Translations under genes and position numbers: made by a program | Notes under the pieces: generated by a model | The model's input: only the letters and a program-made list of their open reading frames with translations | Databases searched by the model: none | What the model was told of the DNA's origin: nothing | Source: Mycobacterium paraterrae | GTDB lineage: Bacteria > Actinomycetota > Actinomycetes > Mycobacteriales > Mycobacteriaceae | NCBI RefSeq assembly: GCF_022430545.2 | Contig: NZ_CP092488.2 | Span: 3,100,001 to 3,164,000, forward strand | DNA length: 64,000 nt | Reading direction: 5' to 3' | Shown here: piece by piece, positions 35,010-43,240 of the stretch | Layout of the letters: each line of letters opens with the position of its first letter | Position numbering within the stretch: position 1 is the stretch's first letter

Positions 35010-35482
35010 CCGACATTGCCGCAACCGAGACCGAGGTCGTCGAAGAGACCGTCGCGGCCGCCGCCCCGGCGCCGCGCGAGGACCACATCGTCATCGAGCG
35101 CCCGATCCAGACCGTCGGCCGCCGCAAAGAAGCCGTCGTGCGGGTCCGTCTGGTGCCCGGCACCGGCAAGTTCGACCTCGACGGCCGCAGCCTGGAGGCC
35201 TACTTCCCGAACAAGGTCCACCAGCAGCTGATCAAGGCTCCGCTGGTGACCGTGGACCGGGTGGACGCCTTCGACGTCTACGCCCACCTCGACGGTGGCG
35301 GCCCGTCCGGCCAGGCCGGCGCGCTGCGGCTGGCGATTGCCCGGGCGCTGATCCTGGTCCAGCCCGAGGACCGTCCGGCCCTGAAGAAGGCCGGCTTCCT
35401 CACCCGTGACCCGCGTGCCACCGAGCGCAAGAAGTACGGCCTGAAGAAGGCCCGCAAGGCGCCTCAGTACAGCAAGCGCTGA
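35006..35482 (+). CDS. rpsI: Ribosomal protein uS9
   Basis: The 158-residue protein has an acidic/Ala-rich N-terminal extension of about 30 residues typical of actinobacteria, then GRRKEAVVRVRLVPGTGKF, GGGPSGQAGALRLAIARAL and the C-terminal LKKARKAPQYSKR tail that reaches the P-site tRNA. The start overlaps the rplM stop. Confidence 0.97.
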   Translation: MTDIAATETEVVEETVAAAAPAPREDHIVIERPIQTVGRRKEAVVRVRLVPGTGKFDLDGRSLEAYFPNKVHQQLIKAPLVTVDRVDAFDVYAHLDGGGPSGQAGALRLAIARALILVQPEDRPALKKAGFLTRDPRATERKKYGLKKARKAPQYSKR

Positions 35483-35490
35483 TCTTTTTG

Positions 35491-35556
35491 GCCGCGAGCG
35501 TGCATCGTTGTACGCATGCGTCGGCGTGTCGGCGTACAAACGCGCACGCTCGCGGC
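35491..35556. repeat. Long palindromic element between rpsI and glmM
   Basis: Outer arms GCCGCGAGCGTGC (35491-35503) and GCACGCTCGCGGC (35544-35556) pair perfectly over 13 bp; inner arms TTGTACGC (35508-35515) and GCGTACAA (35532-35539) pair over 8 bp. The folded RNA would end a few bases before the glmM ribosome binding site (AAGGAG). Similar palindromes are, to my memory, scattered through other mycobacterial genomes. It could end the rpsI transcript or modulate glmM. Confidence 0.65.
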
Positions 35557-35569
35557 ATAAAGGAGAACT

Positions 35570-36907
35570 ATGGGTCGTCTATTCGGCACCGACGGCGTCC
35601 GAGGGGTTGCCAATCGCGAGCTCACCGCCGAGCTCGCATTGGCTCTCGGTGCCGCGGCCGCTCGGCGTCTGACCAGGGCGGACAGCGGACGTCGCCGCGT
35701 CGCGGTGATCGGGCGCGATCCCCGGGCCAGCGGCGAAATGCTGGAAGCCGCGGTGATCGCGGGCCTGACCAGCGAGGGCGTCGACGCGCTGCGCTGCGGC
35801 GTCCTGCCCACCCCGGCCGTGGCCTACCTGACCCACGCCTACGACGCCGACTTCGGCGTGATGATCTCCGCCTCGCACAACCCGATGCCCGACAACGGCA
35901 TCAAGATCTTCGGTCCGGGCGGGCACAAGCTCGATGATGCGACCGAAGACCAGATCGAGGACCTGGTCGCGGGCGGGCCCGGCCTGCGTCCCGTCGGCGC
36001 AAGCATCGGCCGGGTGGTCGAGGCCGAAGACGCCCTGGACCGCTATCTGCGTCAGGTCGGCAAGGCCGGCACCGTTCCACTCGACGGGCTGACCGTCGTG
36101 GTCGACTGCGCGCACGGCGCCGCTTCGATCGCCGCGCCGCGCGCCTACCGCGCTGCCGGGGCGCGCGTGATCGCGATCAACGCCGAACCCGACGGCCTCA
36201 ACATCAACGACGGCTGCGGTTCGACCCACTTGGATGTGGTGCGTGCGGCGGTGCTGGAGCACGGCGCCGACCTCGGTTTGGCGCACGACGGTGATGCCGA
36301 CCGCTGCCTGGCCATCGACGCCTCGGGTGAGGTCATCGACGGCGACGCGATCATGGTGATCTTGGCGCTGGCGATGCAGGAGGCTGGTGAACTGGCCGGC
36401 AACACCTTGGTGGCGACGGTGATGAGCAACCTCGGTCTGCACCTGGCGATGCGCGCGGCCGGGGTGGAGGTGCGCACCACCAGCGTCGGCGATCGCTATG
36501 TGTTGGAAGAGTTGCGGTCTGGCAAGTTCAGCCTCGGTGGTGAACAATCCGGGCACATTGTGTTGCCGGCGCTGTCGACCACCGGTGACGGCATCCTGAC
36601 TGGTCTGCGGCTGATGTCGCGGATGGCCCAAACCGGAGCCTCGCTGGGCGAGCTGGCCTCGCCGATGCACACCCTCCCGCAGGTTCTGATCAACGTCGAC
36701 GTCGCCGACAAGGCGGCCGCGGTCGCCGCGCCGGCAGTGCAATCCGCCGTGCAGGAAGTCGAGGACGAGCTCGGCGATACTGGTCGAATCCTGTTGCGGC
36801 CCTCAGGAACCGAGCAGATGATCCGGGTGATGGTGGAAGCCGACGACGAACACGTCGCGCACCGGCTCGCGGCTCACGTCGCCGAGACGGTCCGCGCCAC
36901 CCGCTAA
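35570..36907 (+). CDS. glmM: Phosphoglucosamine mutase
   Basis: GlmM interconverts glucosamine-6-phosphate and glucosamine-1-phosphate on the route to UDP-GlcNAc for peptidoglycan. The 445-residue protein has the phosphoserine loop MISASHNPMPDNG, metal-binding AHDGDADRCLAID, sugar-binding GGEQSGHIVL and phosphate-binding LRPSGTEQMIRVM. AAGGAGAACT precedes the ATG. It works directly after GlmS, encoded at 40234. Confidence 0.97.
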   Translation: MGRLFGTDGVRGVANRELTAELALALGAAAARRLTRADSGRRRVAVIGRDPRASGEMLEAAVIAGLTSEGVDALRCGVLPTPAVAYLTHAYDADFGVMISASHNPMPDNGIKIFGPGGHKLDDATEDQIEDLVAGGPGLRPVGASIGRVVEAEDALDRYLRQVGKAGTVPLDGLTVVVDCAHGAASIAAPRAYRAAGARVIAINAEPDGLNINDGCGSTHLDVVRAAVLEHGADLGLAHDGDADRCLAIDASGEVIDGDAIMVILALAMQEAGELAGNTLVATVMSNLGLHLAMRAAGVEVRTTSVGDRYVLEELRSGKFSLGGEQSGHIVLPALSTTGDGILTGLRLMSRMAQTGASLGELASPMHTLPQVLINVDVADKAAAVAAPAVQSAVQEVEDELGDTGRILLRPSGTEQMIRVMVEADDEHVAHRLAAHVAETVRATR

Positions 36908-36945
36908 GACGGAACCTTCCCGCGACTCGTCGCGTCGAACTTGTC

Positions 36946-37248
36946 ATGGCACAACGAGACGCATTCGTCGACGCTGCTTCGATACATGCCGTCGCGCAAC
37001 GCTTCGACGACGCCGCTCATCTGATCGACGGCGCGGTCCGCGCCCAGTTCGGTCGGTTGGCGTTCGACGGGACGGCCTCGGGCCGCGCGTACATCGGCCA
37101 GGGCGACGCGCTGCGGTTCGCGCTGCACCGACTCGGCGGCGAACTCGCGCAATGGGCACGCGCCAGCATGGAAGTCAGCTCTGCGCTGCGCACCGGGGTC
37201 GACCGGTACGTCGACGCCGACCGGTTCGCCGCGGCGCGGGTCGGCTGA
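36946..37248 (+). CDS. Small EspC/WXG-like type VII target protein
   Basis: This 100-residue helical protein (MAQRDAFVDAASIHAVAQRF, HRLGGELAQWARASMEVSSALRTG) resembles the EspC-like class of ESX-associated proteins in length and its two-helix layout, without a clear WXG turn. It corresponds by position to Rv3440c. It is translationally coupled (TGATG) to a larger WXG-containing protein, so the two probably form a secreted pair. Assignment rests on shape and context. Confidence 0.65.
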   Translation: MAQRDAFVDAASIHAVAQRFDDAAHLIDGAVRAQFGRLAFDGTASGRAYIGQGDALRFALHRLGGELAQWARASMEVSSALRTGVDRYVDADRFAAARVG

Positions 37249-38618
37249 TGACCGAGCGGTTCGACGTGACGACACGGCTTGCCGAAGGACGGCCCGCGGT
37301 CGATCACCTACAAAGATACGTGCGGGCCTGTGAGGTCCTCGGCTACCAGCAGCCCGACCTCACCGCGCATGCCTCTCAGGTGGGGGACTGGTACGAAACC
37401 GAAGTGGGACTTGACCTTCGGGTACTCGACGACGACGTCACCACGCTGCGCTCCGCGGTCACGGCGATCGAAGAGGCGCTGTGGCTGCAGCGGACGCAAG
37501 TGACCGAACTCGCGGCCGCGTGGCGGGGTTCGGGCGCGGAGTCGGCGGCACGATTCCTCGAGCGCCATTGCGACGTGGCGGAAGAGGTGACCACCCGTGT
37601 CCGGGCGGCCGCCGAGCACTGCGCCACGTTGCGCGACGACGTATGGCAGGCCGTCGACGGCAAGGTCGCCACTACCGTCGCCATCGACGAGCGATCCGCT
37701 GCCGAGCGCTCGACGTGGTTGGCGGCCGCGCAGGCGGTCACAGCGGGTGACCGCTCGGCCGCCGAGGTGATCGTCCATCGCCACGTCATACCGTTCGTCG
37801 ACAACGACATTCGCAACGATTGGCTCGCCGCGATGAGCTCAGCCAATGCCTCGATCGCGGCGTCCTACGACGCGGCCATCCATGCGTTGGCCTCGACGGC
37901 CGAGGTGCGGTTCGACATCCCAGGGGATTTGAGTCCCCAGTGGCATCCAGACGAGCAGCCGGTTCCGGCCGCGCCGCCGCCGATACCGTTACCGGCCAGT
38001 CCGTTATCGGCCAGTCCATTGCCGACCGTGCCGGCCGGGGTGCCCGGGTTCGCCGCTCCGCAGCCGACACCCGAAGCGGCACAACCGCTTCCCGCCGACG
38101 AGCCGGAAGAGACGCCCCCGACGCCCCCGACGCCCCTGGATCCGCTGGGGGACGCCGCTGGATTGTCCACTGGCTCCGGTGGTCTCGGTGGCCTCGGCGG
38201 CATGACCGGTGGCATCGGCGGGATCGTCAGCGGCATCGTCGACAGCATCGGCAGTTTGCTGAGCTCACTTACCGATGGCCTCGGTAACAACGGGCTGGGC
38301 GACACAGAAGACCCCCTGGGCGTCGACGACGGCGACCCCGATGACGGCGAACCCGTGGTCGATGACGACGACACGCCGGACGGAGCTAAGGATGTCGCCG
38401 AGCCGGCCAGCGTCGTTGGCGGTCCGACACCCGAAGCCGCTACAGCCGAAAGTCCCTCGGCGCCAGCGGAGCCCGTCGCCGACCCGGCCGCAGGGCCCGT
38501 CGGCCAACCCTCGCCCGAGGCCACGCAGACCGCTGATCAACCGTCGGCGGTTGCGCCACCCGACGGGTCGACCCCGTGTGAGATCGCCGAGGACCAGCTG
38601 CCGCAAGCCGGACAGTAG
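37248..38618 (+). CDS. WXG-domain protein with Pro-rich and acidic tail
   Basis: The 456-residue protein starts at ATG 37248, overlapping the previous stop. Residues ~1-215 are helical with a WRGSG turn (ELAAAWRGSGAESAARFLER), like an enlarged WXG domain. After ~225 comes a low-complexity tail: Pro/Ala (PAAPPPIPLPAS), Gly-rich (GGLGGLGGMTGGIGG), Asp-rich (DPLGVDDGDPDDGEPVVDDD) and Pro/Ala again. There is no signal peptide. It corresponds by position to Rv3439c. A type VII substrate with a surface-exposed tail is the best reading; no enzyme or toxin domain was seen. Confidence 0.7.
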   Translation: MTERFDVTTRLAEGRPAVDHLQRYVRACEVLGYQQPDLTAHASQVGDWYETEVGLDLRVLDDDVTTLRSAVTAIEEALWLQRTQVTELAAAWRGSGAESAARFLERHCDVAEEVTTRVRAAAEHCATLRDDVWQAVDGKVATTVAIDERSAAERSTWLAAAQAVTAGDRSAAEVIVHRHVIPFVDNDIRNDWLAAMSSANASIAASYDAAIHALASTAEVRFDIPGDLSPQWHPDEQPVPAAPPPIPLPASPLSASPLPTVPAGVPGFAAPQPTPEAAQPLPADEPEETPPTPPTPLDPLGDAAGLSTGSGGLGGLGGMTGGIGGIVSGIVDSIGSLLSSLTDGLGNNGLGDTEDPLGVDDGDPDDGEPVVDDDDTPDGAKDVAEPASVVGGPTPEAATAESPSAPAEPVADPAAGPVGQPSPEATQTADQPSAVAPPDGSTPCEIAEDQLPQAGQ

Positions 38619-38626
38619 TTCGGGGC

Positions 38627-39469
38627 TCAGCCCTTGAGCAGCGCGACGAACTTCTCTTCGGGACTCACCACTGCGGCCTCATCGCCGATCGGCAGAGTTC
38701 TGGGCAGCTGTACGTCGGGGTCGGCGAAATCACGGTAAGTCTTGTCGCCGGCGAGTGTGTAGAGCAGGTAGCCGGTGAGCAGGGCACGAATGGTCTTCTG
38801 TGTCTTGCGATCTGGACCGCCCAGCCCGAATGCCGCCGTCACCCGTCGGCCCTCTGCCAATCCGTCGGCCTTCGCCTTCTTCACGATCCGCAGGGTTGCC
38901 GCATCCCAGGCCTGCCAAAGCTCGATAGCGTTGTAACGCAAAGCTTTGGCAGATCCCGGTGCGCTGAACACCACGCCAGGCACCCGCAACGATGCCGCCG
39001 GTTGCGAGGCGGACGGAGTCGTGACGGCGGGAAAAATCGCGGCGACCGCCTGCGGCTTGGTCTTCATGCCGGCGGCGGCGAACACCGCGGCCGAGCCGCC
39101 GAAACCGTGCCCGATGACGCCGAGCTTGTCGGTTTGGACACTGATCTTGCCCGGGCCCAAGCGGACTCCGGTCGCGATGTCCAGCGCCGTGCCCATGTCG
39201 AAGGCAAGGTTCAACACCGACGGCGCCACCCCGCGCTCGGTGTCCGGGGCCGCCGCGACGATGCCCCACGACGCGAGGTGCTCCAGCAATCCCGAATACC
39301 GCGACACACCGGTGAGCCAGTCGTGACCGAACACCACTGCAGGTAGGTGCAGACCCGCTTCGGGCGTGTAGACCACCCCCGGCAACCCCGCGAAGGCCAA
39401 GTCGCCGCGCAGCACCTTGTGCGGACCGCGTCGGCGTAAGGAACCGACGAGCTTGCTGGTCTTTGCCAC
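38627..39469 (-). CDS. Alpha/beta-hydrolase (dienelactone-hydrolase-like)
   Basis: GTG 39469 (AKTSKLVGSLRRRGPHKVL) gives 280 residues, matching the length of M. tuberculosis Rv3438 at the same place. The fold is visible: LPAVVFGHDWLTG (oxyanion strand), IGHGFGGSAAVFAAAG (nucleophile elbow, with Gly where Ser is usual). The GHGFGG elbow lacks the GxSxG serine, so catalysis is doubtful or uses another residue. It converges on the WXG-tail gene with 8 bases between stops. Confidence 0.75.
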   Translation of the reverse strand: MAKTSKLVGSLRRRGPHKVLRGDLAFAGLPGVVYTPEAGLHLPAVVFGHDWLTGVSRYSGLLEHLASWGIVAAAPDTERGVAPSVLNLAFDMGTALDIATGVRLGPGKISVQTDKLGVIGHGFGGSAAVFAAAGMKTKPQAVAAIFPAVTTPSASQPAASLRVPGVVFSAPGSAKALRYNAIELWQAWDAATLRIVKKAKADGLAEGRRVTAAFGLGGPDRKTQKTIRALLTGYLLYTLAGDKTYRDFADPDVQLPRTLPIGDEAAVVSPEEKFVALLKG

Positions 39470-39744
39470 CCGATGACGGTAGCGCACGTCATCCACGCTG
39501 CCGATACCTCGCCCGCAGGGCATCTCAGTCGATACGAAGTTTGTTGACAGCAATCCGGCAGATTTTGCGCTGCGGGTTTCGCTGCAACTGAGATGCCGCA
39601 GTCCAGAATGCTTACGCTGCCGTCAACGCTATTGCACCAGCTATTGAAACCTAGTCAATACCAACGTCATTCACAGCGATTCATAACAACTTCTGCCGGC
39701 TAAGGGTTTAGCTGAGTTCTGCGCGGTGGTATCAGTGACGGGTG

Positions 39745-40086
39745 ATGAACATCAAGAGAATCGCAGCTGCGACCGCTATCGCCTCGGGTCTGGGACTCGC
39801 TGGCGTCGGCGCGGCGAGCGTCGCTGAGGCTATGCCGATGGCTCCGATGCCGGACTACCACTGGTGTCCGGGGCAGTGGTGGGACCCGGGTTGGGGTAAC
39901 AACTTCGACTGGGGACGCTGCCACGATGACAACTACTTCGACGGCGAGCCTCACGACGCGGGCCATTGGCACGGCAACGGGCCCTGGCACGGGGACGGAC
40001 CAGGCCCCTGGGACCACCCGGGTTGGGACAACGGTCGGGGCCCGGGCGGACCCGGCTGGGACAACCACCAGGGTTGGCAGCACTAG
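39745..40086 (+). CDS. Secreted His/Trp/Gly/Asp-rich small protein
   Basis: The 113-residue product has a signal peptide (MNIKRIAAATAIASGLGLAG... to ~AEA) and a mature part dominated by Trp, His, Gly, Pro and Asp (YHWCPGQWWDPGWGNNFDWG, then GHWHGNGPWHGDGPGPWDHP). Such composition suggests metal or polymer binding at the surface rather than an enzyme. GTG 39742 is also possible. The 275-base gap upstream, shared with the divergent hydrolase, is comparatively AT-rich and contains no other gene. Confidence 0.75.
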   Translation: MNIKRIAAATAIASGLGLAGVGAASVAEAMPMAPMPDYHWCPGQWWDPGWGNNFDWGRCHDDNYFDGEPHDAGHWHGNGPWHGDGPGPWDHPGWDNGRGPGGPGWDNHQGWQH

Positions 40087-40219
40087 GCTCAGCCAGCACG
40101 CCGAAAATTACATACATATCTGGCCTAGCGCAGGTCAGGAGGGTGCAGCCGTCCCAGTTGGGGCGGCTGCACTGCGTGGCGCGGCGGCCGCGTATGCGCC
40201 CAGACCCCGGTCACTGCAC

Positions 40220-40225
40220 TATCCT
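40220..40225 (+). promoter_or_regulatory. Predicted -10 hexamer for leaderless glmS
   Basis: TATCCT ends 8 bases before the glmS ATG, compatible with a leaderless or near-leaderless mRNA. A leaderless glmS would leave no room for a glmS-type ribozyme in the 5' UTR. Confidence 0.45.
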
Positions 40226-40233
40226 GGCAGCCT

Positions 40234-42102
40234 ATGTGCGGAATCGTCGGCTACGTCGGGCATCAACCTGCCCTCGAAGTCGTCGTCGACGCTTTACGCC
40301 GGATGGAATACCGCGGCTACGACTCGGCCGGGATCGCGCTGGTCGACGGCGACGGTGAGCTGACGGTCCGGCGCCGGGCAGGCCGGCTGGCCAACCTGGA
40401 GGTCGCCCTCGCCGAGACCGACGCCGACTCGCTTAGCGGAACGACCGGGCTGGGCCACACCCGCTGGGCGACGCACGGACGTCCCACCGACCGCAACGCC
40501 CATCCGCACCGCGACGCGGCGGGAAAGATCGCCGTCGTCCACAACGGCATCATCGAGAACTACGCGCCGCTGCGCCACGAGCTCGAAAACGCCGGTGTCG
40601 AGTTCGCCAGCGACACCGACACCGAAGTGGCCGTGCACTTGGTCGCGTGGAACTATCACCACGGCGATACGGCCGGCGACTTCACCGCTTCCGTGCTGGC
40701 CGTGCTGCGACGCCTCGAGGGGCACTTCACGCTGGTGTTCGCCAACGCCGACGAACCGGGCACGATCGTCGCCGCGCGCCGGTCTACGCCGTTGGTCGTC
40801 GGCATCGGCAAGGGCGAGATGTTCGTCGGCTCCGACGTCGCCGCGTTCATCGGGCACACCCGCGACGCCGTCGAACTCGGACAGGACCAGGCCGTCGCCA
40901 TCACCGCCGACAGCTACCGGATCACCGACTTCCACGGCAATGACGACACCGCGAATGCTCGCCCATTCCATATCGATTGGGACCTCGACGCCGCCGAGAA
41001 GGGCGGCTACGAGTACTTCATGCTCAAAGAAATCGCCGAGCAACCCACTGCCGTCGCCGACACACTCCTCGGGCATTTTGTCGACGGCCGCATCGTCCTC
41101 GACGAACAGCGCCTCAGCGACCAGGAACTGCGCGAGATCGACAAGGTCTTCATCGTTGCCTGCGGTACGGCATACCACTCCGGCCTGCTGGCGAAGTACG
41201 CCATCGAACACTGGACACGGCTACCCGTCGAAGTCGAATTAGCCAGCGAATTCCGTTACCGAGACCCGGTTTTGGACCGCAGCACGCTCGTCATCGCCAT
41301 CTCGCAGTCGGGGGAGACCGCCGACACCCTGGAAGCGGTGCGGCACGCCAAGGAGCAGAAGGCCAAGGTGCTCGCGATCTGCAACACCAACGGCTCGCAG
41401 ATTCCGCGCGAATGTGACGCGGTGCTCTACACGCGCGCCGGACCCGAGATCGGCGTGGCGTCGACCAAGACCTTCTTGGCACAGGTTGCGGCGAACTATC
41501 TGGTCGGCCTGGCGCTGGCGCAAGCACGCGGCACCAAATACCCCGACGAGGTCGAGCGCGAATATCGCGACCTGGAAGCGATGCCGGACCTGGTGGGCCG
41601 TGTGATCGGGGAGATCGCGCCGGTTGCCGACCTGGCGCACAGGTTCGCGCAGGCGTCGACGATCCTGTTCCTGGGCCGCCACGTCGGCTACCCGGTCGCC
41701 CTGGAGGGTGCGCTGAAGCTCAAGGAACTGGCCTACATGCACGCCGAGGGCTTCGCCGCGGGCGAGCTCAAGCACGGGCCGATCGCGCTGATCGAAGACG
41801 ACCTGCCGGTGATCGTCGTGATGCCGTCACCGAAGAGTTCGGCCACCCTGCACGGCAAGCTGCTGTCCAACATCCGCGAGATCCAGACTCGCGGTGCGAT
41901 CACCATTGTGATCGCCGAGGAAGGCGACGACACGGTGCGGCCCTACGCCGACCACCTGATCGAAATCCCTTCGGTCTCAACGCTTTTGCAGCCGCTGCTG
42001 TCCACCATTCCGATGCAGGTGTTCGCGGCGTCGGTCGCGCAGGCCCGCGGCTACGACGTCGACAAGCCGCGAAACCTGGCGAAGAGCGTCACCGTCGAGT
42101 GA
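40234..42102 (+). CDS. glmS: Glutamine-fructose-6-phosphate aminotransferase
   Basis: GlmS makes glucosamine-6-phosphate, the entry step to UDP-GlcNAc. The 622-residue enzyme starts MCGIVGYVG, so Cys2 becomes the N-terminal nucleophile of the glutaminase domain after Met removal; GHTRWATHG and HNGIIENY follow. The isomerase half has two SIS domains (VACGTAYHSGL, AISQSGETADTLEA, FLGRHVGYPVALEGALKLKE) and ends KPRNLAKSVTVE. The last five coding triplets and stop form the left end of a 56-bp tandem repeat. Confidence 0.97.
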   Translation: MCGIVGYVGHQPALEVVVDALRRMEYRGYDSAGIALVDGDGELTVRRRAGRLANLEVALAETDADSLSGTTGLGHTRWATHGRPTDRNAHPHRDAAGKIAVVHNGIIENYAPLRHELENAGVEFASDTDTEVAVHLVAWNYHHGDTAGDFTASVLAVLRRLEGHFTLVFANADEPGTIVAARRSTPLVVGIGKGEMFVGSDVAAFIGHTRDAVELGQDQAVAITADSYRITDFHGNDDTANARPFHIDWDLDAAEKGGYEYFMLKEIAEQPTAVADTLLGHFVDGRIVLDEQRLSDQELREIDKVFIVACGTAYHSGLLAKYAIEHWTRLPVEVELASEFRYRDPVLDRSTLVIAISQSGETADTLEAVRHAKEQKAKVLAICNTNGSQIPRECDAVLYTRAGPEIGVASTKTFLAQVAANYLVGLALAQARGTKYPDEVEREYRDLEAMPDLVGRVIGEIAPVADLAHRFAQASTILFLGRHVGYPVALEGALKLKELAYMHAEGFAAGELKHGPIALIEDDLPVIVVMPSPKSSATLHGKLLSNIREIQTRGAITIVIAEEGDDTVRPYADHLIEIPSVSTLLQPLLSTIPMQVFAASVAQARGYDVDKPRNLAKSVTVE

Positions 42103-42255
42103 CGATGCGCCGCGGGACGCGGCGAGGAGGAACAAGACAATCCGTCACCGTCGAGTGACGATGCGCCGCGGGACGCGGCGAGGAGGAACAAGACAATCCG
42201 TCACCGTCGAGTGACGATGCGCCGCGGGACGCGGCGAGGAGGAACGAGACAATCG
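42088..42255 (+). repeat. Three tandem 56-bp MIRU-like repeats at the glmS 3' end
   Basis: Units begin at 42088, 42144 and 42200, the first two identical and the third differing by A-to-G and a final C-to-G. Each starts GTCACCGTCGAGTGACGATG, so glmS ends inside unit 1 and its last codons are repeated in the others. Each contains CGCCGCG-GGA-CGCGGCG, a 7-bp hairpin, then GAGGAGGA. From each internal ATG a short ORF runs in frame to the next unit's TGA (17 residues, MRRGTRRGGTRQSVTVE). The unit resembles the repeat at 53587. The 118 bases after the array, up to the DUF4436 gene, show nothing further. Confidence 0.9.
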
Positions 42256-42373
42256 GCCCTCGCCGCTTGGCGAGTTCGGTCGCGCGTAAGCCCACGGTCA
42301 ACTACATTGCCCTGAACGAGAGCGTCCCGGGGGGCAAGTGCGTGAGTGACCATGTGGTGGCCGGGCGCGGCCG

Positions 42374-43240
42374 GTGCTTGGTGCAGCCGTGAAGTTCGGT
42401 GCGTTCGGAATCGTTGCAGCCGTTGTCGCGATTTACATCGCTTCGATCGCGTTGTATGCCCACGGCGCCGCCGTCCACCATCAGGCAGAGGTCGCGGTTC
42501 CCAGTGACAAGTCCACAGCGATCATCTCAGTAGAAGATATCCAATCCAACTACAGCGTATTGCTGGTAAACCTGGCGATTTCACCTGCCAACTCGCTGCT
42601 GGACCCGCAAACCAAGCACATCACCGAGGACATGAGCGTCTGGGTTCGATCCGCTGCCACACCGACCCGCCGCACCTGGACCAAGGGCATGCTCCCGGGC
42701 GTCTTCCCGGTCCCGTTGACCATTGCCGGGGAAACCGAACGGTGGCCGTTCGACCGTTATCGTTCGGGTCCGATTGAGGTGCAGCTGCTGCACGGTGGGG
42801 AAAACGGTGTGCCGGAAGCGTTGCCGGTCACCATCGTCAACCATCTGCCGGGCTGGCAGGCCGTCGCCAGCGACGGGCAGACTGTCGGGTCTCAGCACAT
42901 CACCATGCGGCGTTCGTTGTCCGCGGCGGCGTTCGGACTCGTCATCTGCGGTGTGCTCGTTGCGATCGCCGCTCTGGGTTTGTTCGTCGCGATTCAGACA
43001 CTGCGTAATCGGCGTAAGTTCCAGCCGCCGATGACGACTTGGTACGCGGCAATGCTCTTCGCGGTTGTCCCGTTGCGCAATGCACTACCGGGTTCACCGC
43101 CCTTCGGGGGCTGGGTCGACGTGACGGTTGTGCTGTGGGTGATCGTCGCCCTCGTTGTGTCGATGCTGATCTACATCACCTGCTGGTGGCGACATTTGAG
43201 ACCCGAAGCCGCTGCGCAAGCCGCTCCGGTCAGTCGTTAG
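42374..43240 (+). CDS. DUF4436-type membrane protein
   Basis: The 288-residue protein has one N-terminal helix (GAFGIVAAVVAIYIASIALY), a ~150-residue extracytoplasmic beta-rich region (ISVEDIQSNYSVLLVNLAIS, SVWVRSAATP), and three C-terminal helices around 180-270. GTG 42374 or GTG 42389 (VKFGAFG) could start it. It is a conserved mycobacterial family corresponding by position to Rv3435c, without known function. It overlaps the convergent monooxygenase gene by 11 bases. Confidence 0.8.
   Translation: MLGAAVKFGAFGIVAAVVAIYIASIALYAHGAAVHHQAEVAVPSDKSTAIISVEDIQSNYSVLLVNLAISPANSLLDPQTKHITEDMSVWVRSAATPTRRTWTKGMLPGVFPVPLTIAGETERWPFDRYRSGPIEVQLLHGGENGVPEALPVTIVNHLPGWQAVASDGQTVGSQHITMRRSLSAAAFGLVICGVLVAIAALGLFVAIQTLRNRRKFQPPMTTWYAAMLFAVVPLRNALPGSPPFGGWVDVTVVLWVIVALVVSMLIYITCWWRHLRPEAAAQAAPVSR

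Noticed and set aside
39520..39596. Inverted arms GCATCTCAGT / ACTGAGATGC as a transposon remnant or operator
   Set aside because: The arms are 57 bases apart, lie in an intergenic spacer, and have no associated coding or -10 element; chance or a minor repeat cannot be excluded.
40087..40233. glmS ribozyme or riboswitch before glmS
   Set aside because: No glmS-ribozyme core was recognised, and a -10 hexamer 8 bases before the ATG implies almost no 5' UTR.
42088..42255. CRISPR array
   Set aside because: The units are identical head-to-tail repeats with no variable spacers and no cas genes nearby.
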